The notes: a model not told the origin generated them from the letters alone. DNA of 64,000 bases from Herbaspirillum sp. meg3 (GCF_002257565.1 NZ_CP022736.1:4774001-4838000); one strand, 5' to 3'. Counted from the stretch's first letter, positions 20,805-30,041 are shown. Translations and numbers: made by a program.

Positions 20805-21554
20805 TTAGTGAATCAGCATGCCGCCGTTGACGTCCAGCGTGACGCCGGTCAGATAGGACGACAGGTCGCTGGCGAGAAAGAGGCAGCTGTTGGCAACGTC
20901 ATCGGCAACACCGAGACGATTGAGCGGAATGCCTTTCAGGATGTCGACCTTCATCTCGTCAGTCAGCTTGCCGGCGGTGATGTCGGTCTGGATCAGGCCG
21001 GGCGTGAGTGAATTGACGCGAATGTTGTCAGGCCCCAGCTCACGCGCCATGGCACGCGCCAGCCCGAGCACGCCCGCCTTGGCGGCAGAATAATGCGGGC
21101 CGCCGAAGATGCCGCCGCCGCGCTGCGCCGACACCGACGACAGGCAGACGATGGAGCCGCTGCGGCGGCTGCGCATGTGCGGGATCAGCGCCTGGCTCAT
21201 GTAGAGCGTGCCGCGCAACGAGACGTCGGTGACGGCCTCGTAGTTTTCCGGCTGGATGTCCATGATCTTCAAGGGCTGGGTGATGCCGGCGTTGTTGACC
21301 AGGATGTCGACCTGGCCGAGGCGCTGCAGGATTTCCTTGGCGGCACGTTCGCAATCGGCCTTGACGGTGACGTTGCATGCCAGCCCGATGTGGCCGACGC
21401 CGATATCGGCGGCAGCGGCAACAGCGGCGGCTTCGTCCAGATCGAGAATGGCGACGCGACCGCCATGCGCAGCGAACAGGCGGGCCACGGCTTTGCCGAT
21501 ACCGCGAGCGGAAGCGGCGCCGGTGATGACGGCGACTTTGTCTTTGAGTAACAC
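20805..21554 (-). CDS. Short-chain dehydrogenase/reductase (SDR), sugar alcohol or sugar acid oxidoreductase
   Basis: Classical NAD(P)-dependent SDR of 249 aa. The cofactor loop is TGAASARGIG, two residues longer than the usual TGxxxGIG, a variant seen in some SDRs. NNAG (residues 87-90), the catalytic Ser in CLSSVS and YSAAK (Tyr and Lys) are all present. LDLDEA after beta-2 suggests NAD rather than NADP preference. As first gene of the operon it probably oxidises the imported compound to a ketose for the split transketolase; this is inference from order. Divergent from the LysR regulator across 204 bases. Confidence 0.88.
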   Translation of the reverse strand: MLLKDKVAVITGAASARGIGKAVARLFAAHGGRVAILDLDEAAAVAAAADIGVGHIGLACNVTVKADCERAAKEILQRLGQVDILVNNAGITQPLKIMDIQPENYEAVTDVSLRGTLYMSQALIPHMRSRRSGSIVCLSSVSAQRGGGIFGGPHYSAAKAGVLGLARAMARELGPDNIRVNSLTPGLIQTDITAGKLTDEMKVDILKGIPLNRLGVADDVANSCLFLASDLSSYLTGVTLDVNGGMLIH

Positions 21555-21758
21555 GGTTGTCTCCTAAAGGATTTATTTTTTCTTGCCGTCAGGCTGCGTC
21601 TTTTAGATTTCAACGCCTTTAGATTTATTTCACAGCCAGCCCTGACGACGGATGCAGTATTTCACCCGCCCCATAGGCCAGCAAGCTAGAATCCCTCAAC
21701 ATGCTTTGAATAATTTTCATAACAAGAACAAGCAAAAAACCTTGCAGGGAGACACGCC

Positions 21759-22646
21759 ATGCATCATCTGCCGCCGCTCAAATCGGTCATCGCCTTCGAG
21801 GTCGTCGCGCGCCTGGGCAACATCAGCAAGGCCGCCGAAGAACTCAATTTGACGCCCTCTGCCGTCAGTCATCAGATCACCAATCTGGAGAATTTTGTCG
21901 CGCTGAAATTGTTCAACCGCACCTCGCGCGGCGTTGCTCTCACGCCTGCCGGCGAGCGCTATCAGCAGAGCCTGGCCGGTGCGCTGGCGCTGATTGCCAG
22001 CGCCGCGCAGAACGCACGTGCCGACGACGGCATCGAAGTGCTGCGCGTGCATGCGTCGCCCAGCTTCGCCAGCCTGTGGCTGATGCCACGGCTGCCGCAT
22101 TTCATGCACGAACATCCCGACATCCGCATCCGGCTTTCGGCGTCGTATATGCATTCGGATTTTTCACAGGGAGAGATTGATCTGGACATCCGTTATGGCG
22201 CGGCGCGTTGGGCGGATCTGCATGTCGAGACAATTGCCACGGAGGAAGTGATGCCGATGGTCAGCCCGGCGCTGGCCGCACGGCTGAAGCTAGGCACACC
22301 GCAAGATCTGCTGCAGCAAAGTCTGATTTTTTCGGAAGTGAATCTGGTGCAATGGCCACAATGGTTTGCCGCGCATGGCATCCTGCTTGCCCCGAGCCAG
22401 TATGCACTCAGCTTCGACCGCGCCTATCTCGCAATCGAAGCGGCGATTCAGGGGCTGGGTGTCGCGCTGGACAGCGCATGGTTGGCAAATGCGCCCCTCA
22501 AAGACGGCCGTCTGGTGCCGGTTTTTCCGGACCGCAAGGGCATCCGGGTACACGCGCACCACCTGGTGTATCCGGCTACGCATGGGAAATGGGCCAAGGT
22601 GGAGCGCTTCAAGCACTGGCTGCTGGCACAGGTGCAGCTCGGCTGA
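21759..22646 (+). CDS. LysR-family transcriptional regulator, GcvA-like
   Basis: 295 aa, standard LysR length. N-terminal winged helix-turn-helix (residues 5-65: LKSVIAFEVVARLGNISKAAEELNLTPSAVSHQITNLE) and a C-terminal effector domain with the GcvA-group feature DLDIRYGAARWADLHVE. AGGGAG precedes the ATG at 21759. Divergent placement next to the SDR-transketolase-TRAP operon makes that operon its likely target, with an imported or derived sugar acid as co-inducer. The 204-base gap should hold its operator; I could not name the site with confidence. Confidence 0.88.
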   Translation: MHHLPPLKSVIAFEVVARLGNISKAAEELNLTPSAVSHQITNLENFVALKLFNRTSRGVALTPAGERYQQSLAGALALIASAAQNARADDGIEVLRVHASPSFASLWLMPRLPHFMHEHPDIRIRLSASYMHSDFSQGEIDLDIRYGAARWADLHVETIATEEVMPMVSPALAARLKLGTPQDLLQQSLIFSEVNLVQWPQWFAAHGILLAPSQYALSFDRAYLAIEAAIQGLGVALDSAWLANAPLKDGRLVPVFPDRKGIRVHAHHLVYPATHGKWAKVERFKHWLLAQVQLG

Positions 22647-22658
22647 GGTAGCCGGATA

Positions 22659-23186
22659 TCAGCGACGAACTGGCTTGGGACACGTGAGCGCAATGTTGAT
22701 TTTTCCACCTTTGCGCAAGGTATAGGGCACTGTCAGGTCAGAAGGTGCGTAGCGCAGATCGTCGATCACGTTCATGGTCAGCATCTGCGCCTTTTTCTCA
22801 AAGACGACTTTGGCGGCCGTGTCTTTGTCTGTCGAAACATAATTGGTCGTCAGCGACGAGCCGGCGTTCTTGTCGTAGTCGAACCGGACGACATCATTCT
22901 CCATAACGCTCTTTTTCGTCCGCAGCGACCGGACTTCGACTTTGCTTCTGAAAACACCGTTGATCTTGTCGCCATCGTCGCTCACCTCAGCTGCACACTT
23001 GCCCGCAGACGCATAACGCAGCTCGGCGCCATCCAGTGGCGGAGAAACGCGCGCGGCGCGGACCATCGTCAGATTTGCCATGGTCGCGCTGCAAGTGCAT
23101 TGGATGGCAGCTGCCTGCGCGTCGGCATATGACAGTGTCAGCAAGGCTGCCAGTGTTGTTGCCATGATTGTCATCGTCTTGTTCAT
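22659..23186 (-). CDS. Periplasmic protein of unknown function
   Basis: 175 aa with a signal peptide (MNKTMTIMATTLAALLTLSYADAQA, cleavage near AQA-AA). The mature part is mostly beta-type sequence with four cysteines: two close together (IQCTCSA) right after the leader, one in SAGKCAAEV and one in ALTCPKP at the end, suggesting two disulfides. No family was recognised. It is convergent with the LysR gene (12 bases) and monocistronic; a Shine-Dalgarno AGGA is 11 bases from the ATG, a little far. Function unknown. Confidence 0.75.
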   Translation of the reverse strand: MNKTMTIMATTLAALLTLSYADAQAAAIQCTCSATMANLTMVRAARVSPPLDGAELRYASAGKCAAEVSDDGDKINGVFRSKVEVRSLRTKKSVMENDVVRFDYDKNAGSSLTTNYVSTDKDTAAKVVFEKKAQMLTMNVIDDLRYAPSDLTVPYTLRKGGKINIALTCPKPVRR

Positions 23187-23378
23187 TATTCAGCGTTCCT
23201 AAGTCATTGAGTTTGCGGCCATTTGCCGAGGGCCTATTCTAGGGAGCGGCGCGCCTTTGCATAATCGTTGCAATCCGAGAAACGATGACTAAAACGCAGG
23301 ATATTGGCGCAATGCAACGAATCTCCCCGAAATCTTGCCCGTTTGTACCGCCGTAACCGCCCAAAACCGGCGGCGGAA

Positions 23379-23407
23379 TCGAAAACTGTGCCCGCGTCCT
23401 CTATAAT
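23379..23407 (+). promoter_or_regulatory. valS promoter
   Basis: -35 TCGAAA (23379-23384), 17-base spacer, perfect -10 TATAAT (23402-23407). Transcription would start near 23414, leaving a leader of roughly 24 bases before the valS ATG. Confidence 0.6.
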
Positions 23408-23437
23408 CGCTGTTTTGGATACACAGAACATCACATC

Positions 23438-26248
23438 ATGGAATTAGCCAAGTCGTTCGAGCCTGCCGATATTGAGAAATTCTGGCGCGAAGAGTGGGAA
23501 AAGCGCGGATATTTCGCTGCCACCACCGCGCCGGAAAAACCGTCGTTCAGCATCCAGCTGCCGCCACCGAATGTGACCGGCACGCTGCACATGGGCCATG
23601 CTTTCAACCAGACCATCATGGACGGCCTGACCCGCTACCATCGCATGCGCGGTTTCAACACGGCCTGGATTCCGGGCACCGACCACGCCGGTATCGCGAC
23701 GCAAATCGTGGTGGAACGCCAGCTCGATGCGCAAAAGATTTCCCGCCATGATCTCGGCCGTGAGAAGTTTGTCGAGAAGGTGTGGGAGTGGAAGGAAAAA
23801 TCCGGCTCCACCATCACCGGCCAGATGCGCCGCATGGGTGCTTCGACTGACTGGGATCGCGAATACTTCACCATGGATCCGAAGATGTCGAACGCCGTCA
23901 CAGAAGTCTTCGTGCGCCTGTTCGAGCAAGGTCTGATCTACCGCGGCAAGCGCCTGGTGAACTGGGATCCAGTGCTGGGCACGGCGGTGTCCGACCTCGA
24001 AGTGGTGTCGGAAGAAGAAGACGGCTCCATGTGGCACATCCGCTATCCGCTGGCGGACGGCAGCGGCCACATCACGGTGGCAACAACGCGTCCGGAAACC
24101 CTGCTGGGCGACGTCGCCGTGGCGGTTGATCCAACCGACGAGCGCTACGCACACTTGGTCGGCAAGATGTTGAAGCTGCCGCTGACGGATCGCGAAATCC
24201 CGATCATCAAGGATGAATACGTCGACAAGGAATTCGGTACCGGCTGCGTGAAGATCACGCCTGCGCACGACTTCAACGATTACGCCGTCGGCGCCCGTCA
24301 CAATCTGGACAAGATCAGCATCCTGACGCTGGACGCCAAGATCAACGAAAACGGCCCTGCCAAATATCAAGGTCTGGATCGTTTCGAAGCGCGCAAACAG
24401 ATGGTTGCCGACCTCGATGCGCTGGGCCTGCTGGAACTGGTCAAGCCGCACAAGCTGATGGTGCCGCGCGGCGACCGTACCGGTGTCGTGATCGAGCCGA
24501 TGCTGACCGACCAATGGTTTGTCGCGATGAGCAAGCCGGCGCCGGAAGGCACTTACTTCCCGGGCAAATCGATCGCTGAAGTTGCGCTGGAAAAAGTCGC
24601 CAACGGCGAGATCAAACTGATTCCGGAAAACTGGAGCAACACCTACAACCAGTGGCTCAACAACATTCAGGACTGGTGTATTTCGCGCCAGCTGTGGTGG
24701 GGCCATCAGATCCCGGCATGGTACGACGAAGACGGCAAGGTCTATGTTGCCCGCACTGAGGAAGAAGCCAAGGCGCAAGCCGGCGGCAAGACGGTGACGC
24801 GCGACAACGACGTGCTGGATACGTGGTTCTCGTCGGCGCTGGTGCCATTCTCCACGCTGGGCTGGCCGGAAGTCACGCCGGATTACAAACTGTTCCTGCC
24901 GTCGTCGGTGCTGGTGACCGGCTTCGACATCATCTTCTTCTGGGTGGCGCGCATGGTCATGATGACTACGCATTTCACCGGACAGGTGCCGTTCAATACG
25001 GTCTACGTGCATGGTCTGGTGCGCGACGCCAGCGGTCAGAAGATGTCGAAGTCCAAGGGCAATACACTTGATCCTATCGACCTGATCGATGGCATCGGCG
25101 TGGATGAACTGGTCGCCAAGCGCACCGTCGGCCTGATGAATCCGAAGCAAGCCGCCAGCATCGAAAAGGCGACCCGCAAGGAATTCGCAGACGGCATCCC
25201 GGCCTTCGGTACTGATGCGCTGCGCTTCACCTTCGCCTCGCTGGCGACGCTGGGCCGCAACATCAACTTCGACCTCGGCCGCTGCGAAGGGTATCGCAAC
25301 TTCTGCAACAAACTGTGGAACGCCACCCGCTTCGTGCTGATGAACACCGAAGGTCATGACTGCGGTTTCGACGGTCACGTCAAGGGCGAATGCAACAAGG
25401 AAAAGCTGCAGTTCTCGCAAGCCGATCGCTGGATCGTCTCGCTGCTGCAACGCGCTGAAGCGGAGGTGGAAAAAGGCTTCGCCGATTACCGCTTCGACAA
25501 CATCGCTTCAGCCATCTACAAATTCGTCTGGGATGAATACTGCGACTGGTATCTGGAAGTCGCCAAGGTGCAGGTGCAGACCGGCAACGAAGCACAACAG
25601 CGCGCCACTCGCCGCACGCTGCTGCGCGTATTGGAAGCAGTGCTGCGCCTGGCGCATCCGGTGCTGCCGTTTGTGACCGAGGCACTGTGGCAAAGCGTTG
25701 CACCGCTGACCGACAAGAAGCTTGATCCGGCCGGTGACTCGATCATGCGTCAACCCTATCCGCAAGCCGATCTGGAAAAGATCGACGACGAAGCGGAAAC
25801 CTGGATGACGCAACTGAAGACGCTGACCGACGCTTGCCGCAATCTGCGCGGCGAAATGCAATTGTCGCCGGCGCTGCGCGTGCCGCTGATCATCGAGACC
25901 GCCGATGCGGAATCGGTGAACTCCTTCCTGCCGTATCTGCAATCGCTGGTGAAGCTGAGCGAAACGCAAGTCGTGACGCAACTGCCGGAGTCGCCGGCAC
26001 CGGTCGCGATCGTCGGCAACGTCAAGCTGATGCTGAAGGTGGAAGTCGACATCGCTGCCGAACGTGAGCGCATGACCAAGGAGATCACCCGCATCAGCGG
26101 CGAGATCGTCAAGGCCAACGCCAAGCTGTCCAACGAGAGTTTCGTTGCACGTGCGCCGGAGGCAGTCGTGGCACAGGAGAAAGAACGCCTGGCCAACTTC
26201 ACGACCACGCTGGCAAAACTGGAAGAGCAATTGGCCAAGCTGAAATAA
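23438..26248 (+). CDS. valS: Valyl-tRNA synthetase
   Basis: Class Ia aminoacyl-tRNA synthetase charging tRNA-Val, 936 aa. PPPNVTGTLHMGHAF (residues 46-60) is the HIGH-type motif and GQKMSKSKGN (about 530) the KMSKS loop. The editing domain (roughly 200-345) contains TTRPETLLGDVAV and the GTGCVKITPAHD block. An anticodon-binding helical domain follows, and the last ~65 residues form the ValS coiled coil (RERMTKEITRISGEIVKANA). No strong Shine-Dalgarno is seen. Followed by an intrinsic terminator, so transcribed alone. Confidence 0.97.
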   Translation: MELAKSFEPADIEKFWREEWEKRGYFAATTAPEKPSFSIQLPPPNVTGTLHMGHAFNQTIMDGLTRYHRMRGFNTAWIPGTDHAGIATQIVVERQLDAQKISRHDLGREKFVEKVWEWKEKSGSTITGQMRRMGASTDWDREYFTMDPKMSNAVTEVFVRLFEQGLIYRGKRLVNWDPVLGTAVSDLEVVSEEEDGSMWHIRYPLADGSGHITVATTRPETLLGDVAVAVDPTDERYAHLVGKMLKLPLTDREIPIIKDEYVDKEFGTGCVKITPAHDFNDYAVGARHNLDKISILTLDAKINENGPAKYQGLDRFEARKQMVADLDALGLLELVKPHKLMVPRGDRTGVVIEPMLTDQWFVAMSKPAPEGTYFPGKSIAEVALEKVANGEIKLIPENWSNTYNQWLNNIQDWCISRQLWWGHQIPAWYDEDGKVYVARTEEEAKAQAGGKTVTRDNDVLDTWFSSALVPFSTLGWPEVTPDYKLFLPSSVLVTGFDIIFFWVARMVMMTTHFTGQVPFNTVYVHGLVRDASGQKMSKSKGNTLDPIDLIDGIGVDELVAKRTVGLMNPKQAASIEKATRKEFADGIPAFGTDALRFTFASLATLGRNINFDLGRCEGYRNFCNKLWNATRFVLMNTEGHDCGFDGHVKGECNKEKLQFSQADRWIVSLLQRAEAEVEKGFADYRFDNIASAIYKFVWDEYCDWYLEVAKVQVQTGNEAQQRATRRTLLRVLEAVLRLAHPVLPFVTEALWQSVAPLTDKKLDPAGDSIMRQPYPQADLEKIDDEAETWMTQLKTLTDACRNLRGEMQLSPALRVPLIIETADAESVNSFLPYLQSLVKLSETQVVTQLPESPAPVAIVGNVKLMLKVEVDIAAERERMTKEITRISGEIVKANAKLSNESFVARAPEAVVAQEKERLANFTTTLAKLEEQLAKLK

Positions 26249-26280
26249 GTTGAAATAAGCTCGTTCGTTACTGTTCCGAC

Positions 26281-26315
26281 AAGCCGCCGCCCTGCAAAGG
26301 CCGGCGGCTTTTTTA
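26281..26315 (+). terminator. Intrinsic terminator of valS
   Basis: Stem AAGCCGCCG (26281-26289) with CGGCGGCTT (26302-26310), then a T-run to 26314. It lies 32 bases after the valS stop. Confidence 0.92.
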
Positions 26316-26356
26316 TTGCCTTGCCGGTATTGCCCGGATACCTCCGTTTTTAATCC

Positions 26357-26385
26357 TTGCCGGACCTCGCCGGCTTGACTACACT
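26357..26385 (+). promoter_or_regulatory. Candidate promoter of the DUF2147 gene
   Basis: TTGCCG (26357-26362) and TACACT (26380-26385) are 17 bases apart, each matching four of six consensus positions. A second -35-like TTGACT is at 26375-26380. The start codon is about 60 bases downstream. Confidence 0.35.
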
Positions 26386-26443
26386 AGCTGAACAAAATTA
26401 GAACAACCGTGCTTTTATAACTTCCATTTTGGACGGAGACATC

Positions 26444-26896
26444 ATGAAAACTCGCATCATCCTCAGCAGCGCTCTGCTGGCCCTCAGCGCATTCACTACC
26501 GCAAGTGCATGGGCCGACGGTTCGCCCGTGGGCCTGTGGAAAAACATTGACGACGCCACCGGCAAACCCAAGGCATTGATCCGCATCACCGAAAGCGATG
26601 GCGAACTCAAGGGCAAGATTGAGAAGCTGTTCCGCCCGGAAGAAGAAGATCAGAATCCCAAGTGCGTGAAATGCGAAGGCGCACTGAAGGATCAGCCCAT
26701 CATCGGCATGACCATCCTGTCCGGGCTGAAGAAAGACGGCGACGAATACAATGGCGGGCAGATCCTCGATCCGGCCAACGGCAAGTTGTACAAGAGCAAG
26801 CTGACCGTCGTAGACGATGGCAAGAAACTCAATGTCCGCGGTTATATCGGCGTGCCGATGCTGGGCCGCACGCAGACTTGGGTACGCGAAGAGTAA
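26444..26896 (+). CDS. Secreted DUF2147 family protein
   Basis: 150 aa with a signal peptide (MKTRIILSSALLALSAFTTASAWA). The mature domain shows the DUF2147 pattern: GLWKNIDDATGKPKALIRI, the KCVKCEGALKDQPIIGMTIL segment with two cysteines, GGQILDPANGKLYKSKL and the closing GYIGVPMLGRTQTWVRE. These are calycin-like beta-barrel proteins of unknown ligand. The start at 26444 is preceded by GGAG; an in-frame ATG at 26429 is less likely because it adds charged residues before the leader. Confidence 0.85.
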   Translation: MKTRIILSSALLALSAFTTASAWADGSPVGLWKNIDDATGKPKALIRITESDGELKGKIEKLFRPEEEDQNPKCVKCEGALKDQPIIGMTILSGLKKDGDEYNGGQILDPANGKLYKSKLTVVDDGKKLNVRGYIGVPMLGRTQTWVREE

Positions 26897-26913
26897 CGAC
26901 GCTTTCTCTTCCT

Positions 26914-26947
26914 ATGCGCCGCATGCAACACGATGTATGCGGCGCAT
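26914..26947 (+). terminator. Stem-loop after the DUF2147 gene
   Basis: ATGCGCCGCAT (26914-26924) pairs perfectly with ATGCGGCGCAT (26937-26947), followed by TTTCCC only. It lies 17 bases after the stop codon and is probably a terminator with a short U-tract. The remaining 275 bases before the next gene show no other clear signal. Confidence 0.6.
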
Positions 26948-27222
26948 TTCCCTTGCGCCTCGCTTGTTTAGCGCACTCCTCTGCCGTTTTCTCAGGTCTG
27001 CCTGACTACTTTTCCCCTCCGGCAATATGCGCATCTACACAACGCCTGTTTGGTTTTGCGTTGCTCATTCATGACGAAATTGTTAGGCTGTAGATAACAA
27101 AAGAGGCGCCTGATACATCGCCCTAGCCAAGCTTTGCAATGACGGCAAAGCCAGGTATTCGCGCTGTGCACTACGATGATTTCTGCCAGGGAAATCATCA
27201 TCAGCGAAGGGGAAATCGTTCT

Positions 27223-28362
27223 ATGTCGTCACTATTGCGTTCCATCATAGGGTGCCTCTGGGCAGCAGCCTTTTATCCATCGGCTGCCGTTGCACAAGAA
27301 CCCGCTAAAGAAGTCTTGATTGGCTACGTCGCACCGCTGGACGATCCGGATGCCGCCAGTGGTGCTCAGGCTGCCCAGATGGCGATTGAAGAAACCAATG
27401 CAGCTCCGGTACGCATCGGCAACATCAATGTTTCGTTCAAACTACTGGAACAGAACGATAAAGCAGATACGCGCGCTGCCGAGCGGATCGCGCACTACCT
27501 GGCCAAGACCGAGGCGGTTGCCGTAGTCGGTCACTGGACCAGCACTACCAGCATTGTTGCAGCCCCCATCTATACCGAAGCCGGCATCGCGCAACTGGCG
27601 CCAATCGCATGGAGCAGCCTCTATACACAGGTTGCCGGCAAGAGCCATTTTCAAGGTGTCGGCAGCGATGATCTGGCGATGTATTATGCGGTGGACTATC
27701 TGTCTTCCAGTCTGTTTCTGAAACGCGTGATGGTGATTGACGATAGCGCGTTGCTCGGTGTCTCGATGGCCAATTCCTTTGAGAAATATGCCAAGAAAGC
27801 AGGCATGGAGACCTTGCGTCGCTCGGTCAGCACACAGACTTCCGACTTCAATTCTCCGTTGCTGATTGCAAAACAGTTTCGTTCGGAGCTCATTCTTTTT
27901 ACCGGCCGCGGTGCGCAAAGTGCGGTGCTGGCGGGCAGCATGAAACGTCTCGGCGTTTCATCCAGATTGTTATTGACCGGACCAGTAGTTTCTCCGGAAT
28001 TTCTCACGAAAATAAATTACAGCGACGAGGACTTGTATGCGATCGTCCCCGGTCCGCCCAAGGATGGCAACGCCAAAATACAAAACTTCCGGAAGCGTTA
28101 TGTTGCGCGCTTCAATCGTGAGCCTGCACCGTTTGCCATGTTTGCCTACGATTGCACACTGACACTGATCAGCGCGATCAAAAAAGCTGATTCACTGGAT
28201 CGACGGCGCATTATTGCGTCGCTGTACGAAGTGAACTATTCAGGCCTTTCCGGGGTGATGTCTTTCAACCGGGACGGCACGCTGAAAAATCCGAGCTACA
28301 CCCTGTATCAAACAGAAAAAAGCCGCTGGACGGTGCGCAAAACCATCAAGGCACCGGTGTAA
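27223..28362 (+). CDS. Orphan branched-chain-amino-acid-type periplasmic binding protein (copy 1)
   Basis: Type I periplasmic binding protein of the LivJ/receptor-ligand family, 379 aa, with a signal peptide ending near AVAQE. Two-lobe features: VLIGYVAPLDDPDAASGAQAAQMAIEE at the N-terminus, AVVGHWTSTTSIVAAPIY (ligand-site loop) and MVIDDSALLGVSMANSFEKYAKKAG. The start at 27223 follows AAGGGGA; an earlier ATG at 27139 gives no leader peptide. No permease or ATPase genes accompany it. It is followed by a paralogue 36 bases downstream, and a third lies at 44.6 kb. Could deliver ligand to a distant transporter or to a sensor. Confidence 0.85.
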   Translation: MSSLLRSIIGCLWAAAFYPSAAVAQEPAKEVLIGYVAPLDDPDAASGAQAAQMAIEETNAAPVRIGNINVSFKLLEQNDKADTRAAERIAHYLAKTEAVAVVGHWTSTTSIVAAPIYTEAGIAQLAPIAWSSLYTQVAGKSHFQGVGSDDLAMYYAVDYLSSSLFLKRVMVIDDSALLGVSMANSFEKYAKKAGMETLRRSVSTQTSDFNSPLLIAKQFRSELILFTGRGAQSAVLAGSMKRLGVSSRLLLTGPVVSPEFLTKINYSDEDLYAIVPGPPKDGNAKIQNFRKRYVARFNREPAPFAMFAYDCTLTLISAIKKADSLDRRRIIASLYEVNYSGLSGVMSFNRDGTLKNPSYTLYQTEKSRWTVRKTIKAPV

Positions 28363-28398
28363 CAGTGGCACCGAAAACAATCATTATCTGGAGGGGGC

Positions 28399-29535
28399 AT
28401 GTGTTCATTCCGACATTTCATCTTGCTGCTCTTGACGGCCACATTCGCTGCCCATGCCATTGCGTCGGAAGAACTTCCCAAGATAGTCCAGATCGGCTTT
28501 GCCGGTCCGCTTGCTGAAATCAATACCAACAGCGGACGCAATGCCGCCATTCTCGCTATCGAAGAGGCCAACAAGAGCAATCCGCGCATCAACGGTCAGG
28601 CTGTAATTTTCGACCTGTTGGAGCAGGACGACAAAGCGGACCCGCGCATTACGGAATACATTGCACGCTTCTTCGTGAGCAGCAAAGCTATCGGCGTGGT
28701 CGGTCATTGGACCAGCAATGCGACGGTGATCGCAGCACCGGTGTACAACGCAGCGGGACTGGCGCAAATCTCGCCTGCGTCGTGGAGTCGAGGTTTTACG
28801 CAAAAGTCCTACAAGAGCGCCTTCCAGATTTTGGGCAGTGATGATGCCGGCCTGGCATTGGCAGCGGAGTATCTGGTCAGGGACCAGCAGCTCAAACGCA
28901 TATTCGTACTGGACGACGGCGCGTATCTGGGTGTGAGCATGGCCGATTATTTTTCGAATCATGTGAAAGCGGCCGGTGGCGAAATCGTGTACCGCGCATC
29001 GATTAACGGCAAGACATCGGATTTCAACGCACCGTTGCAAAAAGCCCGGCAAATCAAACCGGATCTGATTTTTTTCAGCGGACGCGTTATTCAAAGCGAC
29101 GCGCTGGCGCGTAATCTGCAACGATTCGATTTACCGTCGAAGCTACTGATAACCGGTAGCGTTGTGACCGACAACTTTCTGCGCGGCGCGGAGAAGACGA
29201 CTAACACGATCATGGCGATCGTGCCGAGCACACCACTGGACAAGCGTCCCGGCATGGCTGCGTTGCAGAAAAAATATGCCGAACGTTTCAACACCGAGAT
29301 GCTGCCCTTTGCTGCCTACTCCTATGATTGCGTGAACCTGCTGATCGCTGCGGCAAAGAAAACCAATTCGCTGGACCGCAGCAAAATCATCGATGCGCTG
29401 CACGAGATCAAATACAACGGCATCACGGGTGCGATTTCCTTCGATGCCAATGGTGCGCTACTCAAACCGAGTTTTACGCTGTACGCCATGGAGCAGAATA
29501 AGTGGGTGCCGCTGCGTGTGTTTACTGCCAAGTGA
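28399..29535 (+). CDS. Orphan branched-chain-amino-acid-type periplasmic binding protein (copy 2)
   Basis: Paralogue of the preceding gene, 378 aa, signal peptide MCSFRHFILLLLTATFAAHAIA. Shared blocks include VGHWTSNATVIAAPVYNAAG, LLEQDDKADPR, FVLDDGAYLGVSMADYF and KTSDFNAPLQKARQIKPDLIFFSGR, clear evidence of a tandem duplication that has since diverged. GGAGG lies just before the ATG. Ends 25 bases from the convergent YaiI gene. Ligand unknown. Confidence 0.85.
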   Translation: MCSFRHFILLLLTATFAAHAIASEELPKIVQIGFAGPLAEINTNSGRNAAILAIEEANKSNPRINGQAVIFDLLEQDDKADPRITEYIARFFVSSKAIGVVGHWTSNATVIAAPVYNAAGLAQISPASWSRGFTQKSYKSAFQILGSDDAGLALAAEYLVRDQQLKRIFVLDDGAYLGVSMADYFSNHVKAAGGEIVYRASINGKTSDFNAPLQKARQIKPDLIFFSGRVIQSDALARNLQRFDLPSKLLITGSVVTDNFLRGAEKTTNTIMAIVPSTPLDKRPGMAALQKKYAERFNTEMLPFAAYSYDCVNLLIAAAKKTNSLDRSKIIDALHEIKYNGITGAISFDANGALLKPSFTLYAMEQNKWVPLRVFTAK

Positions 29536-29560
29536 TCGATATAAAACTGCTGAGCATCTG

Positions 29561-30016
29561 CTAAGGCGCAGGTTTGTAGTTGGCGACGTAGCGGTCAAGT
29601 TGACGCGCAAAGGCACGTCCGTCGCTTTGACTGAAGGCTGCAGGACCTCCCGTTTCCACCCCGCTGCTGCGCAGCTCTTCCATAAAATTGCGCATCGTCA
29701 GATGTTGCTGGATGTTGTCGACGGAATACATTTCGCCGCGTGGATTGAGTACCGCGCCCCCTTTGGCAAGGGCCTCTGCAGCCAGCGGGATATCCGCAGT
29801 AATGATGAGATCGCCGGGCTGCGTCAGCCTGACGATTTCTTTGTCGGCAACGTCAAAGCCGGCAGGTACAACGACCACCTTGATGAAGCGAGACGGCGGA
29901 ACACGGAGCAGCTTGTTGGCGACCAGCGTGACCTGGATTTGGGTGCGATCGGCAAGCCGGAACAGCATGTCCTTGATGACGCCCGGACAGGCGTCGGCAT
30001 CAACCCAGATTTGCAT
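29561..30016 (-). CDS. UPF0178 family protein (YaiI/YqxD)
   Basis: 151 aa, normal length. It has the family signature DADACPGVIKDMLFRLADR at the N-terminus and DLIITADIPLAAEALAKGGAVLNPRGE, which resembles a PIN-like nuclease core with acidic residues. The NIQQHLTMRNFMEELRSSG and GGPAAFSQSDGRAFARQLDR blocks are typical of UPF0178. The biochemical role of the family is not established. GAGAG precedes the ATG. Convergent with the binding-protein gene. Confidence 0.9.
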   Translation of the reverse strand: MQIWVDADACPGVIKDMLFRLADRTQIQVTLVANKLLRVPPSRFIKVVVVPAGFDVADKEIVRLTQPGDLIITADIPLAAEALAKGGAVLNPRGEMYSVDNIQQHLTMRNFMEELRSSGVETGGPAAFSQSDGRAFARQLDRYVANYKPAP

Positions 30017-30041
30017 AGTCGGCTCTCAAAATCAGCTCTCG

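Noticed and set aside
21555..21758. LysR T-N11-A operator between the SDR operon and its regulator
   Set aside because: Several T-N11-A matches exist, none with convincing dyad symmetry, so no site was assigned.
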